In this document: one piece after another, positions 50,570-60,612 of the stretch
Numbering within the stretch: the stretch's first letter is position 1
Layout: the number at the start of each line of letters is the position of its first letter
Assembly: GCA_945861085.1 (NCBI GenBank)
Contig: OX244046.1
Span: forward strand, 1,488,001 to 1,552,000
Source of the DNA: Clostridioides difficile_D
GTDB lineage: Bacteria; Bacillota; Clostridia; Peptostreptococcales; Peptostreptococcaceae
DNA length: 64,000 nt
Reading direction: 5' to 3'
Made by a program: the position numbers and the translations under genes
Notes under the pieces: generated by a model
What the model was told of the DNA's origin: nothing
Seen by the model: only the letters and a program-made list of their open reading frames with translations
Databases searched by the model: none

Positions 50570-53500
50570 TTAAGCTATTTCTTTTATTTGTTTAAATGAG
50601 TTTTCATTTCCATTTCCACCAATTTGTGTTACAGATTTAAATCTCATAGTTTTAAATAGTTCTTTTTGATTATAATCTAGTGAGTTTCCTACTAGTATTA
50701 CAGGAGACTTAGTTTTTCCAGCCAAAACTCCAACAGATAATCCGTCTATTAAATCATCTTGTTTATTCATTCCATTTTTAGCAACATATAAGTTGTCTAT
50801 CTTAGAATCCTTGTAAAATTCTTTTATTACTTTTGCATTAGTTTCATTTCTAGTGCTACCTGATATTCTCTGTGGATTTTGAAGTTTACTTTCTATATTT
50901 TTAGAAACTGTATATTCTCCACCGATTACATAAGATTTATCAATCTTTTTGTTTTTAAATAAGTTATTTATTTCAGTTATATTACTATTTTCATTAGTAA
51001 GTATTATAGGCATATCATTTTGAGCTGATACAGCTCCAATGCTTACTGCATCGGCTAATCCTTTTTCACCATTAACTACTGAAATCTTTGATATATTACT
51101 AATATTATTCAATTCTTTAGCAATATTCATAGATGTTTGATATCTATCACTTCCTGAAATTCTAGATACAGAGATATTGTTTGATTTTATAGTATCTAGA
51201 GATTTTTCATTTATAGAAGCCTCTCCACCAACTACATATACATTTTTAACTTTTAATCTCTTTAATTCAGCCAAAGTTTTTTCATTTATTTGAGAGCTTC
51301 CAGTCAATAATATAGGAGCATTTTTCTTGTATGCAAATGGTGTTGCTGCCAAAGCATCTGCAATTGCTGAGTCATTTATTAAAACTGCATTTTCAGCACT
51401 TTCCCAACCTGCTTGACTTATCTTAATAGAAGTTTCATATCTATCAGTTCCTGTAAGTGCACTTGCATTTACTTCATCTTGATATGTAACTTCAAATCTA
51501 GCATTTGGACTTCCTGAGAAAACAATTACGCCTCCTTTTGGCAATCTAACTCTATTGTTCTTTGTAACTAAAGAATAGTTTACAGGAACTCCTTTATCAT
51601 CATAAACAGCAAAAGATGAATTTTGAGGAAGATTAACTTCTATTTTTTTATTTGCTATATCATCACCAATCTTATACCATTTTGCATAACCATTAGATGC
51701 TAGTTCGCAAGTAAAAGATTTTTCTGCTGGCAAATTAGTTATAGAATCTTCACTAACATAAGTTTGTGTGGCAAAAGATAAATACTCTGTACCATTTTCT
51801 TTATAAAGTTTAATATCGGATAAATCACGACCTATTACACCAGGTATTTCTATAAAAGCATTTGAGTTATTCTCATCTATTATCTTAGTGTTAACTATAT
51901 AACCTGGAGTTTCATCAGAAAGACCAAGAGTTGCCTTTACAGAACCAAACATATAGCTTTGAGAAGTATATTTTTCATCTACTAGATAGTAGCCTTTACC
52001 ATTTCTTTTTTTCCACACTTCTTTTACACTATTTGATATATTGTTGTCATCTACCTTTTGAGCCACATAGTATAAACTTGCTGTCTGACCTAATCCAGGG
52101 ACATCATCATAAGAGCTCATATTTAGATATGTGATATTATTTTTTTCTTTTACAAATTTTAAACAACTATTACCTTTTTCAGATACAAATCTATCTTGAC
52201 CTATGTATACGTATTTATCTTCAGGTCCATTTTCTATATAAGGAGAAGACACTATTAAAGTACCATTGTCATTAACCTCGACCTTTATCATATTTGAAGA
52301 AGCATAAAGACCACTGTTTTCTTTTAAATAGCTTGGCATTTTAACTTGTTGTGGTTTGCTAAACGTTTTATCAGGTTTTATTTCTTTAATTCTACCTTTT
52401 TCTTTTAATGCAGAGAGTAAGATTTCTTGTCCAATTATTTCATCAAGTTGACTATTTCCACCAGAAGAAAGAACTGCAACTGCCATATTTTCATCTGGAA
52501 GAACTATAAGATTACTGTGGAATAGTAAAGAGTCTCCACCTTTTGTAAGAGCTTTTAAGTTATACTGATTAAATGGATAAGTGTTGACACAATCCCACCC
52601 TAAACCATATCCAAGTATAGAGTCTTCTCCTTCAGGCCATAGACCATTCAAATATTCTTTGTTTTCCATAGCTTTTACTGAAGCAGGAGAAAGAATACCA
52701 TTTGAGTTTTTCATAAATGTTTGTGCAAATGTACATAGATTTTCTGCACTTGAATATAAACCACCTGCACCTATAGCATTAAGGTTATCTTGTGGAACTG
52801 CATCTTCCCAATAAGGTACATATGCTTTTGCTAGTTTTGAACTATCAAAACTATTTTCTGTAGTTTTTGTATTTTGTAAGTTAAGTGGATTATTTATGTA
52901 TTTATCAAGAAAATTAGTAAATGACATACCAGATACTCTTTCTACTAAAATTTCAGCTAAAGTAAATCCATCATTACAATAAACAGAAAAAGCTCCTGGT
53001 TTAGCTTTTAATCTTTGTTTTTGTAATTCTTTTAAGAAATTATCATGACCATAAGAATCATTGTCTGCTAATAAAATAGTGTTTTTAAAACTACTTCCCA
53101 TCAACCCTGATGAATGATTTAATAGCATTCTTGGAGTGATTTCCTTGTATCTATCATCAGCCATTTTAAATTCAGGTATATACTTTACAACAGGAGTATC
53201 TAAATTTAATTTTCCATCATCAACCAATTTCATAACAGCTGTTGTAGTAAACATTTTACTGATAGATGCGATACTATACATATTATCCTTATTTAAATTT
53301 TTGTTATCCTGTTTGCTGTAAACTCCACCATTACCAGAAATCTCAATTTTGCCATTATCAATCAAGGCATATTGAGCACTTACAGCACCATACTTTGATA
53401 GCAAGGTTTGGATTTTCTCTTTGGCAAGAGCTTTAGTTTTTGGGTAAGATTCCGAGTTTTTACTATAATCATGTAATTCTATATCAGAACTTTGATATTT

Positions 53501-53611
53501 TTCGGAATTATCTCTTGTACTATCAGCAAAAGTAATATTTGGAGCAGCAGTAAATAACATACTCAATACTAATGTACTAGATAATAATTTAGAGAGCCTT
53601 TGCTTAAACAT
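50570..53611 (-). CDS. cwp20: Cell-wall protein Cwp20: serine beta-lactamase fold plus three CWB2 repeats
   Basis: The protein has 1,013 residues. A signal peptide lies at 1-29 (LSKLLSSTLVLSMLFTAAPNITFA). The class C beta-lactamase/penicillin-binding domain spans about 60-405, with the SxxK motif SISK (Ser116, Lys119), the YCN motif (about residue 211) and a TKGGDS stretch in place of the KTG motif. A middle region about 410-715 has no named domain I recognise. Three CWB2 repeats follow, from about 720 to 1010 (ALTGTDRYETSIKISQ, RISGSDRYQTSMNIAK, RISGSTRNETNAKVIK). CWB2 anchors C. difficile surface proteins to the wall polymer PSII. The ATG at 53611 follows AAGAGG. Confidence 0.95.
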   Translation of the reverse strand: MFKQRLSKLLSSTLVLSMLFTAAPNITFADSTRDNSEKYQSSDIELHDYSKNSESYPKTKALAKEKIQTLLSKYGAVSAQYALIDNGKIEISGNGGVYSKQDNKNLNKDNMYSIASISKMFTTTAVMKLVDDGKLNLDTPVVKYIPEFKMADDRYKEITPRMLLNHSSGLMGSSFKNTILLADNDSYGHDNFLKELQKQRLKAKPGAFSVYCNDGFTLAEILVERVSGMSFTNFLDKYINNPLNLQNTKTTENSFDSSKLAKAYVPYWEDAVPQDNLNAIGAGGLYSSAENLCTFAQTFMKNSNGILSPASVKAMENKEYLNGLWPEGEDSILGYGLGWDCVNTYPFNQYNLKALTKGGDSLLFHSNLIVLPDENMAVAVLSSGGNSQLDEIIGQEILLSALKEKGRIKEIKPDKTFSKPQQVKMPSYLKENSGLYASSNMIKVEVNDNGTLIVSSPYIENGPEDKYVYIGQDRFVSEKGNSCLKFVKEKNNITYLNMSSYDDVPGLGQTASLYYVAQKVDDNNISNSVKEVWKKRNGKGYYLVDEKYTSQSYMFGSVKATLGLSDETPGYIVNTKIIDENNSNAFIEIPGVIGRDLSDIKLYKENGTEYLSFATQTYVSEDSITNLPAEKSFTCELASNGYAKWYKIGDDIANKKIEVNLPQNSSFAVYDDKGVPVNYSLVTKNNRVRLPKGGVIVFSGSPNARFEVTYQDEVNASALTGTDRYETSIKISQAGWESAENAVLINDSAIADALAATPFAYKKNAPILLTGSSQINEKTLAELKRLKVKNVYVVGGEASINEKSLDTIKSNNISVSRISGSDRYQTSMNIAKELNNISNISKISVVNGEKGLADAVSIGAVSAQNDMPIILTNENSNITEINNLFKNKKIDKSYVIGGEYTVSKNIESKLQNPQRISGSTRNETNAKVIKEFYKDSKIDNLYVAKNGMNKQDDLIDGLSVGVLAGKTKSPVILVGNSLDYNQKELFKTMRFKSVTQIGGNGNENSFKQIKEIA

Positions 53612-53817
53612 ATTACATTACCTCTTTTCCTTTTTAATAATTTATAATTAGCATAACATTCTTAATTATTTTAATCAACAGATTATTATCAATAAAAAAA
53701 GCTTTTATAAGTATAGCTTTTTATATAACTGAGAAAAATATAAAAATAATATTTGTTGTTGTATAAAGAATACAGGGTATAAGTAATATAAAAATAAAAT
53801 GGAGGAATCTTAGACAT

Positions 53818-54117
53818 ATGTACAAGAATATAAATAAGAATCAACTTAAAGAAATGATGAAAAATGAAAAGGATATTTTACTATTGGATGTAAGAACTAA
53901 AGATGAATTTAGGGAATATAAAATAGAAAATGCTATAAATATATCTTTACAAGAGTTAATCAATAACATAGATGAAATTTACGAGTATAAAGATAAGAAA
54001 GTAGTGGTTTATTGCAGAAGTGGTCATAGAAGTGTTACTGCATGTAATTTGTTGGCTGAAGAAGGTTTTGAACATTTATATAATTTAAACTCAGGAATAA
54101 TTGATTACATGAATTAA
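53818..54117 (+). CDS. Single-domain rhodanese-like protein
   Basis: The product has 99 residues and is one rhodanese domain, close to the minimal length. The active-site Cys is in VVVYCRSGHRSVTACNLLAEEGF (about residue 64), the CRSGHRS loop typical of PspE/GlpE-like sulfurtransferases. Earlier motifs are LLLDVRTKDEFREYKIENAINI. It may move sulfane sulfur in the cytoplasm. The ATG follows TGGAGGAAT. It stands alone, divergent from cwp20, with a terminator behind it. Confidence 0.92.
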   Translation: MYKNINKNQLKEMMKNEKDILLLDVRTKDEFREYKIENAINISLQELINNIDEIYEYKDKKVVVYCRSGHRSVTACNLLAEEGFEHLYNLNSGIIDYMN

Positions 54118-54280
54118 ATAATGTAAGTTATATATTAAATACTATGTATATCCCTGTTTATTAAGCAGGAATATATCTAAATATTTATAAGATAAATTTA
54201 GGAAAAAACGAATTTTTTGGCTTTTTTCTATGATATATTTATATGATATATTTTGTAGTAAATATTAGTTTTTAAGTTGG

Positions 54281-54315
54281 AAAAAGGTAGTAACTAAAAA
54301 GCTACTACCTTTTAA
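54281..54315. terminator. Two-way terminator after the rhodanese gene
   Basis: Stem AAAAGGTAGTA(AC) / (G)CTACTACCTTTT; it can also serve the convergent YhgE gene. Confidence 0.85.
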
Positions 54316-54366
54316 TATGAACTTAGAATATTGTAAAAAAATATATTTAAATACAAAATTAATTTT

Positions 54367-56586
54367 TTAATGACCCGTTAAATTACTATCGCCAAATTTA
54401 TCGTTAAATGGTTTTATAATTCTGTTTATAGGTCCTTTTAGAAGAACATTTAAACAAATAGACAGAATCATGAATAGTAACAGAACTAATATATCTTTAG
54501 TTAAATTTGGAGCATATATACCACCAACTGCTTCCCTTGTAGCACCTATTGCATAGGTAAATGGCATTATAGGATTTATTCTTTGGAAGAATGTAGGTGT
54601 AACTTGTATAGGGAATGTACCACCAGAAGAACCAATCTGAACGACTAATAGTACTATTGCAATTGCTTTTCCTACATTTCCAAATACAGAAACTAACGAA
54701 TACACTATAAAGTTAAATACCATACTAGTAAACATGAGTAGAAGTATCAATAAAATTGGGTGCTTTGCTGTTACTCCCAATAACAGTATATCTCCAGCTC
54801 CAATTATGAAACCTTGAACGATAGCTATACTTAAAAAAGTAAGACCTCTTCCAAAGTAAGTTTCATATGGCTTATAGTTTCCATGTACAGATGTAGACAA
54901 TAGTGCTGAAATAAGTAATATACCAACCCATGTAGAAAGAACACTATAAAATGGTGTCATTGCAGAACCATAATTTTCAATTGGATATAATTTCTCTGTT
55001 TTCACCTCAACAGGTTCTTTTAAGAAATTAGACTTTGTCAATATATCACTTTCAAGTAAGCTGACCAATTTTTTCATATCTTCACCATTACTAATCTTGC
55101 TTAAAGTATCAATCAAATCATCCAACATCCCTTTTGCTAAAGGAAGTCTTTCTCTTATCAATGATATACTTTCCTGTGCATTTCCTGAAAGTTTTAGAGA
55201 AGTAGTAAGTATTTCTTCAACCTTTGGAAGTTTTGCTTCTGCCTTATCTAAAACAGTAATTATATCATTTGCTACTTTTATACTGTTTGCAAATATACTA
55301 TTTATAGGTTTTGATATTTTTGAATCAAAATTATTTAAGATATTTAAATTAATTCTTCCAATACCATTTGATAGACTTAAAACATTATTCAAAGCACTTA
55401 CAGATGGTTGTTGTCCAGATATAACTTTGTTTTTAATATCATTTAGTGTTGATATAGATGAATCTATTTTATTGCTAGAGTCTTCAAGATTATCTATTAC
55501 ATCATCCAATCTATTATTTGATGTAAGTTGATTTAATTTAGTTAAAAAATCCACCAAAGTATCGTTTAAAGATTGCAAGTTAGAAAGTTTTTCTGATAAA
55601 TTATCTATCAACTTAGGTACATCTTCACTGCCACTATTTACTGCATCAATTAAATTTAATGTAAGAGAAGAAGCAGAAGATGAAAGGTCAACCATTAAAT
55701 TTAAGTCAGACTTAATAAGAGGAGAAAGTTCATCTAAATTATCATTTGTATCCTCTAAGAATTTTTTTAAGTCACTTGATAACAGTTTTGTATCATTCAG
55801 AGTCTTTTTAATAGTAGGTAAATCAGATTTAATATCTTTAACTGTATCAGACAACTTTGAAGTAGCATCAGAAGCTAAATCAACAGTCTTATTTATATGG
55901 TCAAATCTCTTTTGAAGGTCTATAAGGGAACTTTCAACTTTTGTCAATTTTGGAAGACTGTGTTCAATTCCTGCACCAACTCCATTTGATATACCAAGAA
56001 CGATTTCACTAACTGTTTTTACTATAGTCTGATTAACCTGCAATTGTATTGTAGAAGCTCCTTTATCAGTAATCTTTGGAGCAACTGCATTTATTTTTTC
56101 ATTAACAGTATAGATAATTTCGCCTTTTTTAACATCATCTGTAATTAAGGATGTCAAATCTTTTGTAAAATTTTTTGGAATCTTAAGTGATGCATAGTAA
56201 GTACCTTTTTTGACACCTTCAAGAGCGGTTTTTTCATCTACAAATTGCCAACCTAAACTTTTGTTATCCTTAAGTTGTTCAATTAATTGGTCTCCTACAT
56301 TAATTTTCTGTCCTGCTATTTCATTTCCTTTATCTTCATTTGTTACTGCTACAAGCATATTAGCAGTACTTCCATAAGGGTCCCAAGATGCTTTTATATT
56401 GAACCAAGCATAGAGAGAGGGTAAAAAAGCAAGACCTAAAACTATTATAAGTACTGCATAATTTCCACGTATATCTTTTAGGTCATTTTTAAAAATTTCT
56501 AATATATTTTTTAAACCATTTGAAGGCTTTAAATTCTTAATATTATTCCAGTTTAAAATTTCTTTTAAACTATTAGTTTTTTTCAA
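54367..56586 (-). CDS. YhgE/Pip-domain membrane protein (ABC-2-like)
   Basis: The product has about 739 residues from the TTG at 56586, 7 bases after AGGAGG; a GTG three codons earlier overlaps the site. One helix at about 43-62 (YAVLIIVLGLAFLPSLYAWFN) is followed by YhgE signatures (SWDPYGSTANMLVAVTNEDKG, about 65-87). A long extracellular coiled-coil region (about 200-520) with many Leu/Ser/Asp heptads follows, then five or six C-terminal helices (about 545-725). The family includes the phage-infection protein Pip and the type VII secretion protein EsaA. No ESX gene is adjacent. The role is unknown. Confidence 0.9.
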   Translation of the reverse strand: MKKTNSLKEILNWNNIKNLKPSNGLKNILEIFKNDLKDIRGNYAVLIIVLGLAFLPSLYAWFNIKASWDPYGSTANMLVAVTNEDKGNEIAGQKINVGDQLIEQLKDNKSLGWQFVDEKTALEGVKKGTYYASLKIPKNFTKDLTSLITDDVKKGEIIYTVNEKINAVAPKITDKGASTIQLQVNQTIVKTVSEIVLGISNGVGAGIEHSLPKLTKVESSLIDLQKRFDHINKTVDLASDATSKLSDTVKDIKSDLPTIKKTLNDTKLLSSDLKKFLEDTNDNLDELSPLIKSDLNLMVDLSSSASSLTLNLIDAVNSGSEDVPKLIDNLSEKLSNLQSLNDTLVDFLTKLNQLTSNNRLDDVIDNLEDSSNKIDSSISTLNDIKNKVISGQQPSVSALNNVLSLSNGIGRINLNILNNFDSKISKPINSIFANSIKVANDIITVLDKAEAKLPKVEEILTTSLKLSGNAQESISLIRERLPLAKGMLDDLIDTLSKISNGEDMKKLVSLLESDILTKSNFLKEPVEVKTEKLYPIENYGSAMTPFYSVLSTWVGILLISALLSTSVHGNYKPYETYFGRGLTFLSIAIVQGFIIGAGDILLLGVTAKHPILLILLLMFTSMVFNFIVYSLVSVFGNVGKAIAIVLLVVQIGSSGGTFPIQVTPTFFQRINPIMPFTYAIGATREAVGGIYAPNLTKDILVLLLFMILSICLNVLLKGPINRIIKPFNDKFGDSNLTGH

Positions 56587-56886
56587 ATGTCTCACCTCCT
56601 AAAATATTTTGATAGAGAAAAAGTTAGATTTATAATCAATTTTAAATTATATTACTTTTTACACAAATAGTAAAGTTAAAGTTTTGTCTTAATTTTAATA
56701 CATATATATTATATATAATAGTATGCTATAAATATATATAAATATAGGAAATAAAAACAAATAATTTATAAAATGTATAGTATAAAAATTAATAATAAAA
56801 CAAATATTTATAATTGATATAATCAATTAAATTAGCCATTGTGATATAATTTTAATAATGGGAAAATTCTATGAAGGGATGATTGA

Positions 56887-58659
56887 ATGAGGTATTTTAA
56901 AAAATACATAAAAAAATATATAGCACTATTTCTAACAGCAGTATTTTTTTTGACATTGGAAGCTTTTTGTGATTTAGCTCAACCAACTATAATGGCAAAA
57001 ATAATTGATATAGGGGTTTCAAATAAGAATTTAGATTACATATTATCAACAGGAGCTTTAATGATAGGGATAACTTTTTTAGGTGCAATATTTTCAATAA
57101 TAAGAAGTATAATCTCAGCAAGAGTTTCTCAATGTTTCTCGTATGATTTAAGACAGGATGTATTTGAAAAGATAAATACATATTCATTAAAACAAATAGA
57201 TAAATTTGGTAGAGCTTCACTAATAACAAGAATTACTAATGATATTAATCAAGTACAACTTTTTGTTCATGGAATGATGAGAGTTTTTATAAAATCTCCA
57301 ATCATGTGTATAGGAAGTTTAATTATAGCCATAAAATTAAACTTAAAGATGTCAGCAATTATCCTAATTGCAGTTTTAATTATATTTATCATAATATTAC
57401 TCAATATGAAGGTAGGATATAGATTATTTAAAAATGTACAAGAAAGTACAGATAAAATAAATTCAAAATTAAGACAGTTTTTAGGTGGAATAAAAGTAGT
57501 CAAACTATTTTGTAGATACGATTATGAGAACAAAAGTTTTGAAGAGTTAAATAATGAGCTTTTTAAAAATAGTAAAAAAGCTACGACTATGATGTCATTT
57601 TTTAGACCAACAATTACAATAATTATTAATGTATCCATAATAATAATATTATTGATTGGAAGATATTTAGTTTATTCAGGAGAGATTAAAATTGGGATTA
57701 TAGTTGCTTATGTAAATTATATGACTAGAATATTGACATCACTTATAATGATTTCACATGTTTTTAATGTCTTTGTTAGAGCAAAAGCTTCTTATGAAAG
57801 AATAAGTGAAGTTTTGATTGATGAGGAAGAAATAATTGAGAAAAATACTAGTTTAGATAGTGAAGAAAAAAATTTGGAATTTACAAATGGTGATATAATC
57901 TTTGAAAATGTAGATTTTTCGTATAATAAAAACACACATGAAAAAATATTAAAAGATATATCCTTTAAAATAGAAGAAGGTCAAAATATTGGTGTGATTG
58001 GTCAAACCGCTTCAGGAAAGACTTCTTTAGTAAATTTAATTCAAAAATTATATATAATTGATAGAGGAGATATTAAGATTGGAGGACATAGTATATACAG
58101 TATTTCTGAAGAAAATTTAAGGGAAAGAATAGGTGTAGTATTTCAAAATAGTAGTGTATTTGGAAAAAGTGTACTAGAAAATATAGTTATGGGAAATAAG
58201 GATGTAAGTAGAGAAGATGTTATAAAATCATGTGAGATAGCAAATGCAAATCAATTTATAACAAAACTCGAAAATTCTTATGATGAGGTTTTATTTCAAA
58301 GGGGTAAGAATCTATCAGGAGGACAAAGACAAAGAATTACTATAGCTAGAGCTATAGCAAAAAAACCACAAATATTAATTCTTGATGACTGTTTTAGTGC
58401 AATGGATATTAATACAGAGACAACTATAAGAAAGAATATAAAAGATTATATAAACGCTTTAAGAGAAAAGGAAAACAAGAAATGCACTGTAATAACTATT
58501 TCACAAAAGATTAGCTCTATAATTGACTGTGATAAAATTTTAGTCTTAGATGAGGGAGAGGTGGTTGGATTTGCTACACATGAAGATTTACTGGTTAGTT
58601 CTCCAATTTATAAAAAAATTTTTGAGTTGCAGAACTTAGCAAATGAAGATGTAAATTAA
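56887..58659 (+). CDS. ABC exporter half-transporter with degenerate ATP site (subunit 1)
   Basis: The product has 590 residues. Six membrane helices fill about 10-320. In the nucleotide-binding domain (about 345-585) Walker A is GQTASGKTS, the signature LSGGQRQR is canonical, but Walker B reads LILDDCFSAMD, with Asp where the catalytic Glu should be, and the switch loop is ISQKIS, with Gln in place of His. It therefore cannot complete a canonical site of its own but supplies a good signature to its partner. The partner gene follows 12 bases downstream. Heterodimeric exporters of this kind move drugs, lipids or peptides. Confidence 0.92.
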   Translation: MRYFKKYIKKYIALFLTAVFFLTLEAFCDLAQPTIMAKIIDIGVSNKNLDYILSTGALMIGITFLGAIFSIIRSIISARVSQCFSYDLRQDVFEKINTYSLKQIDKFGRASLITRITNDINQVQLFVHGMMRVFIKSPIMCIGSLIIAIKLNLKMSAIILIAVLIIFIIILLNMKVGYRLFKNVQESTDKINSKLRQFLGGIKVVKLFCRYDYENKSFEELNNELFKNSKKATTMMSFFRPTITIIINVSIIIILLIGRYLVYSGEIKIGIIVAYVNYMTRILTSLIMISHVFNVFVRAKASYERISEVLIDEEEIIEKNTSLDSEEKNLEFTNGDIIFENVDFSYNKNTHEKILKDISFKIEEGQNIGVIGQTASGKTSLVNLIQKLYIIDRGDIKIGGHSIYSISEENLRERIGVVFQNSSVFGKSVLENIVMGNKDVSREDVIKSCEIANANQFITKLENSYDEVLFQRGKNLSGGQRQRITIARAIAKKPQILILDDCFSAMDINTETTIRKNIKDYINALREKENKKCTVITISQKISSIIDCDKILVLDEGEVVGFATHEDLLVSSPIYKKIFELQNLANEDVN

Positions 58660-58671
58660 GGAGGAAGCATA

Positions 58672-60495
58672 TTGAATTTAAGTACTGGAAATCAAAAGGT
58701 CAGTAGGTTAAAGAAAAAAGAAATGCCTAAAGATTTTAAAAAAACTTTTAAAAGAATTTTTATGTACTTTAAAAAAGATAAAAAGATTACTAGATTTATT
58801 TTTTTGCTAGTAATAATTGACTCAATTATATCGACTATAATACCATATGCTCTCGGAAAAGTAGTTGATATAATAAATATTGAAACCTATTCAAAATCCA
58901 TTTTTTTTAAAGGAATAATTATTTTACTTTCATTTTATATAATTGAATTTTCAGTTAAATTGTCTAAGGGTATATGTACAGCTAGATTATCTCAAAGTAT
59001 AGTTAAAGAGATGAGAAGTAATTTATTTTTAAAATTTAAAAATCTACCAATAACCTTCTTTGATAAAAGTTCTACTGGAGATATTATGAGCAGGATAACA
59101 AATGATGTTGATAATATTAGTACAGGAATCTCAAATTCATTAGTACAATTAATTACAGGAATCTTAAATATATTAATGACTTTTATTATGATGTTTATAT
59201 TAAGTCCAATTTTAACCTTTTGTAGCATCATATTAATACCAATTGTAATGTTTATAAGTAATTTTATTGCAAAGAGGACTAGAGTTCTTTTTAAGCAACA
59301 ACAAGTTGAGTTAGGAAAGCTAAATTCTCATATTGAAGAAATGGTATCAAATATAAACATGGTAAAATCTTTCAACTATGAAAGAAAGTCTGTAAATGAT
59401 TTTAAGGAAGTCAATGATAGACTTCTAAATATTTCACTTAAATCGCAAATTTATACATCTCTTTTAATGCCTATTATGAATGTGATTAGTAATATAGGGT
59501 TTGCAACAATATGTATTATAGGTGGTGTTCTTGCATCTAAGGATATTATAACTATAGGAGTTATAGCTAGTTTTTTAAGTTATGTGAGGCAATTTACAAG
59601 ACCTTTAAATGAGTTAGCGAATCTATTTAATACATTACTTTCAGCCATAGCTGGATGCGAAAGAGTTTTTGAAATTATGGATGAAAAAGAAGAACAAGAA
59701 GTAGATAGTGTGTTTAAAAGTAAGCTTAATAACAATAAGAATGATAATTTAGATTCTCATTTAGTAAAGGGAGAAATTGAATTTAAAAATGTAAGCTTTT
59801 CTTATGACTCAAAAAAGAAAATTTTAGATAATATAAACTTAAGAATCAAAGCTGGTACATCAAATGCCATTATAGGAGAAACTGGAAGTGGAAAAACAAC
59901 AATTATAAATCTAATTACAAACTTCTATTATATAGATGAAGGAAGTATATTTTTAGATGGTGAGGATATATATTCTATTGATAGAAACTATTTGAGAACT
60001 TGTTTTGGAGTAGTTCCACAAGAAAGTTATATATTCAATGATACGGTTATGGAAAATATAAGGTATGGAAATCTGGAAGCTACTGATGAAGAAGTTATAT
60101 ATGATAGTAAAATAGCAAATTCACATAAATTTATAATGAAAATGCGTGAAGGATATAGCACTGTATTATCGGATAGGGGTGAAGATTTAAGTGAAGGTCA
60201 AAAACAACTAATAAGTATTGCTAGAGCAGTCTTAAAAAATGCCCCTATACTTATTTTGGATGAAGCTACAAGTAACATAGATATAGCAACAGAGGCTAAG
60301 ATTCAAGAGGCAATAAATAGTTTAACTTATGGAAAGACAAGTATAATTATAGCCCATAGATTAAGTACCATATCAAATTGTGATAATATAATAGTTTTAG
60401 AAAATGGTAGAATTGTGGAATCTGGGAATCATGAAGAGCTGATAAAATTAAAAGGACATTATTATAGAAACATACTGTTAACACAAGGAAAATAA
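58672..60495 (+). CDS. ABC exporter half-transporter (subunit 2, catalytic)
   Basis: The product has 607 residues and starts at a TTG behind AAGGAGGAAGC. Six membrane helices fill about 40-340. In the nucleotide-binding domain (about 375-605) Walker A is GETGSGKTT, Walker B LILDEATSNID with catalytic Glu, and the switch His in IAHRLS are canonical, but the signature reads LSEGQKQ instead of LSGGQ. Together with subunit 1 this makes one full and one degenerate ATP site, as in other heterodimeric exporters. The substrate is unknown. It is cotranscribed with the gene upstream. Confidence 0.93.
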   Translation: MNLSTGNQKVSRLKKKEMPKDFKKTFKRIFMYFKKDKKITRFIFLLVIIDSIISTIIPYALGKVVDIINIETYSKSIFFKGIIILLSFYIIEFSVKLSKGICTARLSQSIVKEMRSNLFLKFKNLPITFFDKSSTGDIMSRITNDVDNISTGISNSLVQLITGILNILMTFIMMFILSPILTFCSIILIPIVMFISNFIAKRTRVLFKQQQVELGKLNSHIEEMVSNINMVKSFNYERKSVNDFKEVNDRLLNISLKSQIYTSLLMPIMNVISNIGFATICIIGGVLASKDIITIGVIASFLSYVRQFTRPLNELANLFNTLLSAIAGCERVFEIMDEKEEQEVDSVFKSKLNNNKNDNLDSHLVKGEIEFKNVSFSYDSKKKILDNINLRIKAGTSNAIIGETGSGKTTIINLITNFYYIDEGSIFLDGEDIYSIDRNYLRTCFGVVPQESYIFNDTVMENIRYGNLEATDEEVIYDSKIANSHKFIMKMREGYSTVLSDRGEDLSEGQKQLISIARAVLKNAPILILDEATSNIDIATEAKIQEAINSLTYGKTSIIIAHRLSTISNCDNIIVLENGRIVESGNHEELIKLKGHYYRNILLTQGK

Positions 60496-60523
60496 GTATT
60501 TAGAAAAACTTTTTTAAAAAATT

Positions 60524-60548
60524 GTTTAAAGGTATATGCTGCGGGTAT
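60524..60548 (+). promoter_or_regulatory. Sigma-B-type promoter of rubrerythrin
   Basis: GTTTAA (60524-60529), a 13-base spacer and GGGTAT (60543-60548) match the general-stress sigma-B consensus (GTTT and GGGTA). The predicted leader is ~55-60 bases. Confidence 0.75.
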
Positions 60549-60612
60549 ATATAGATTAACTTAATAAATAAAAAATTTAATTTGATATATAAAATTTAGG
60601 AGGAAAGTAATT

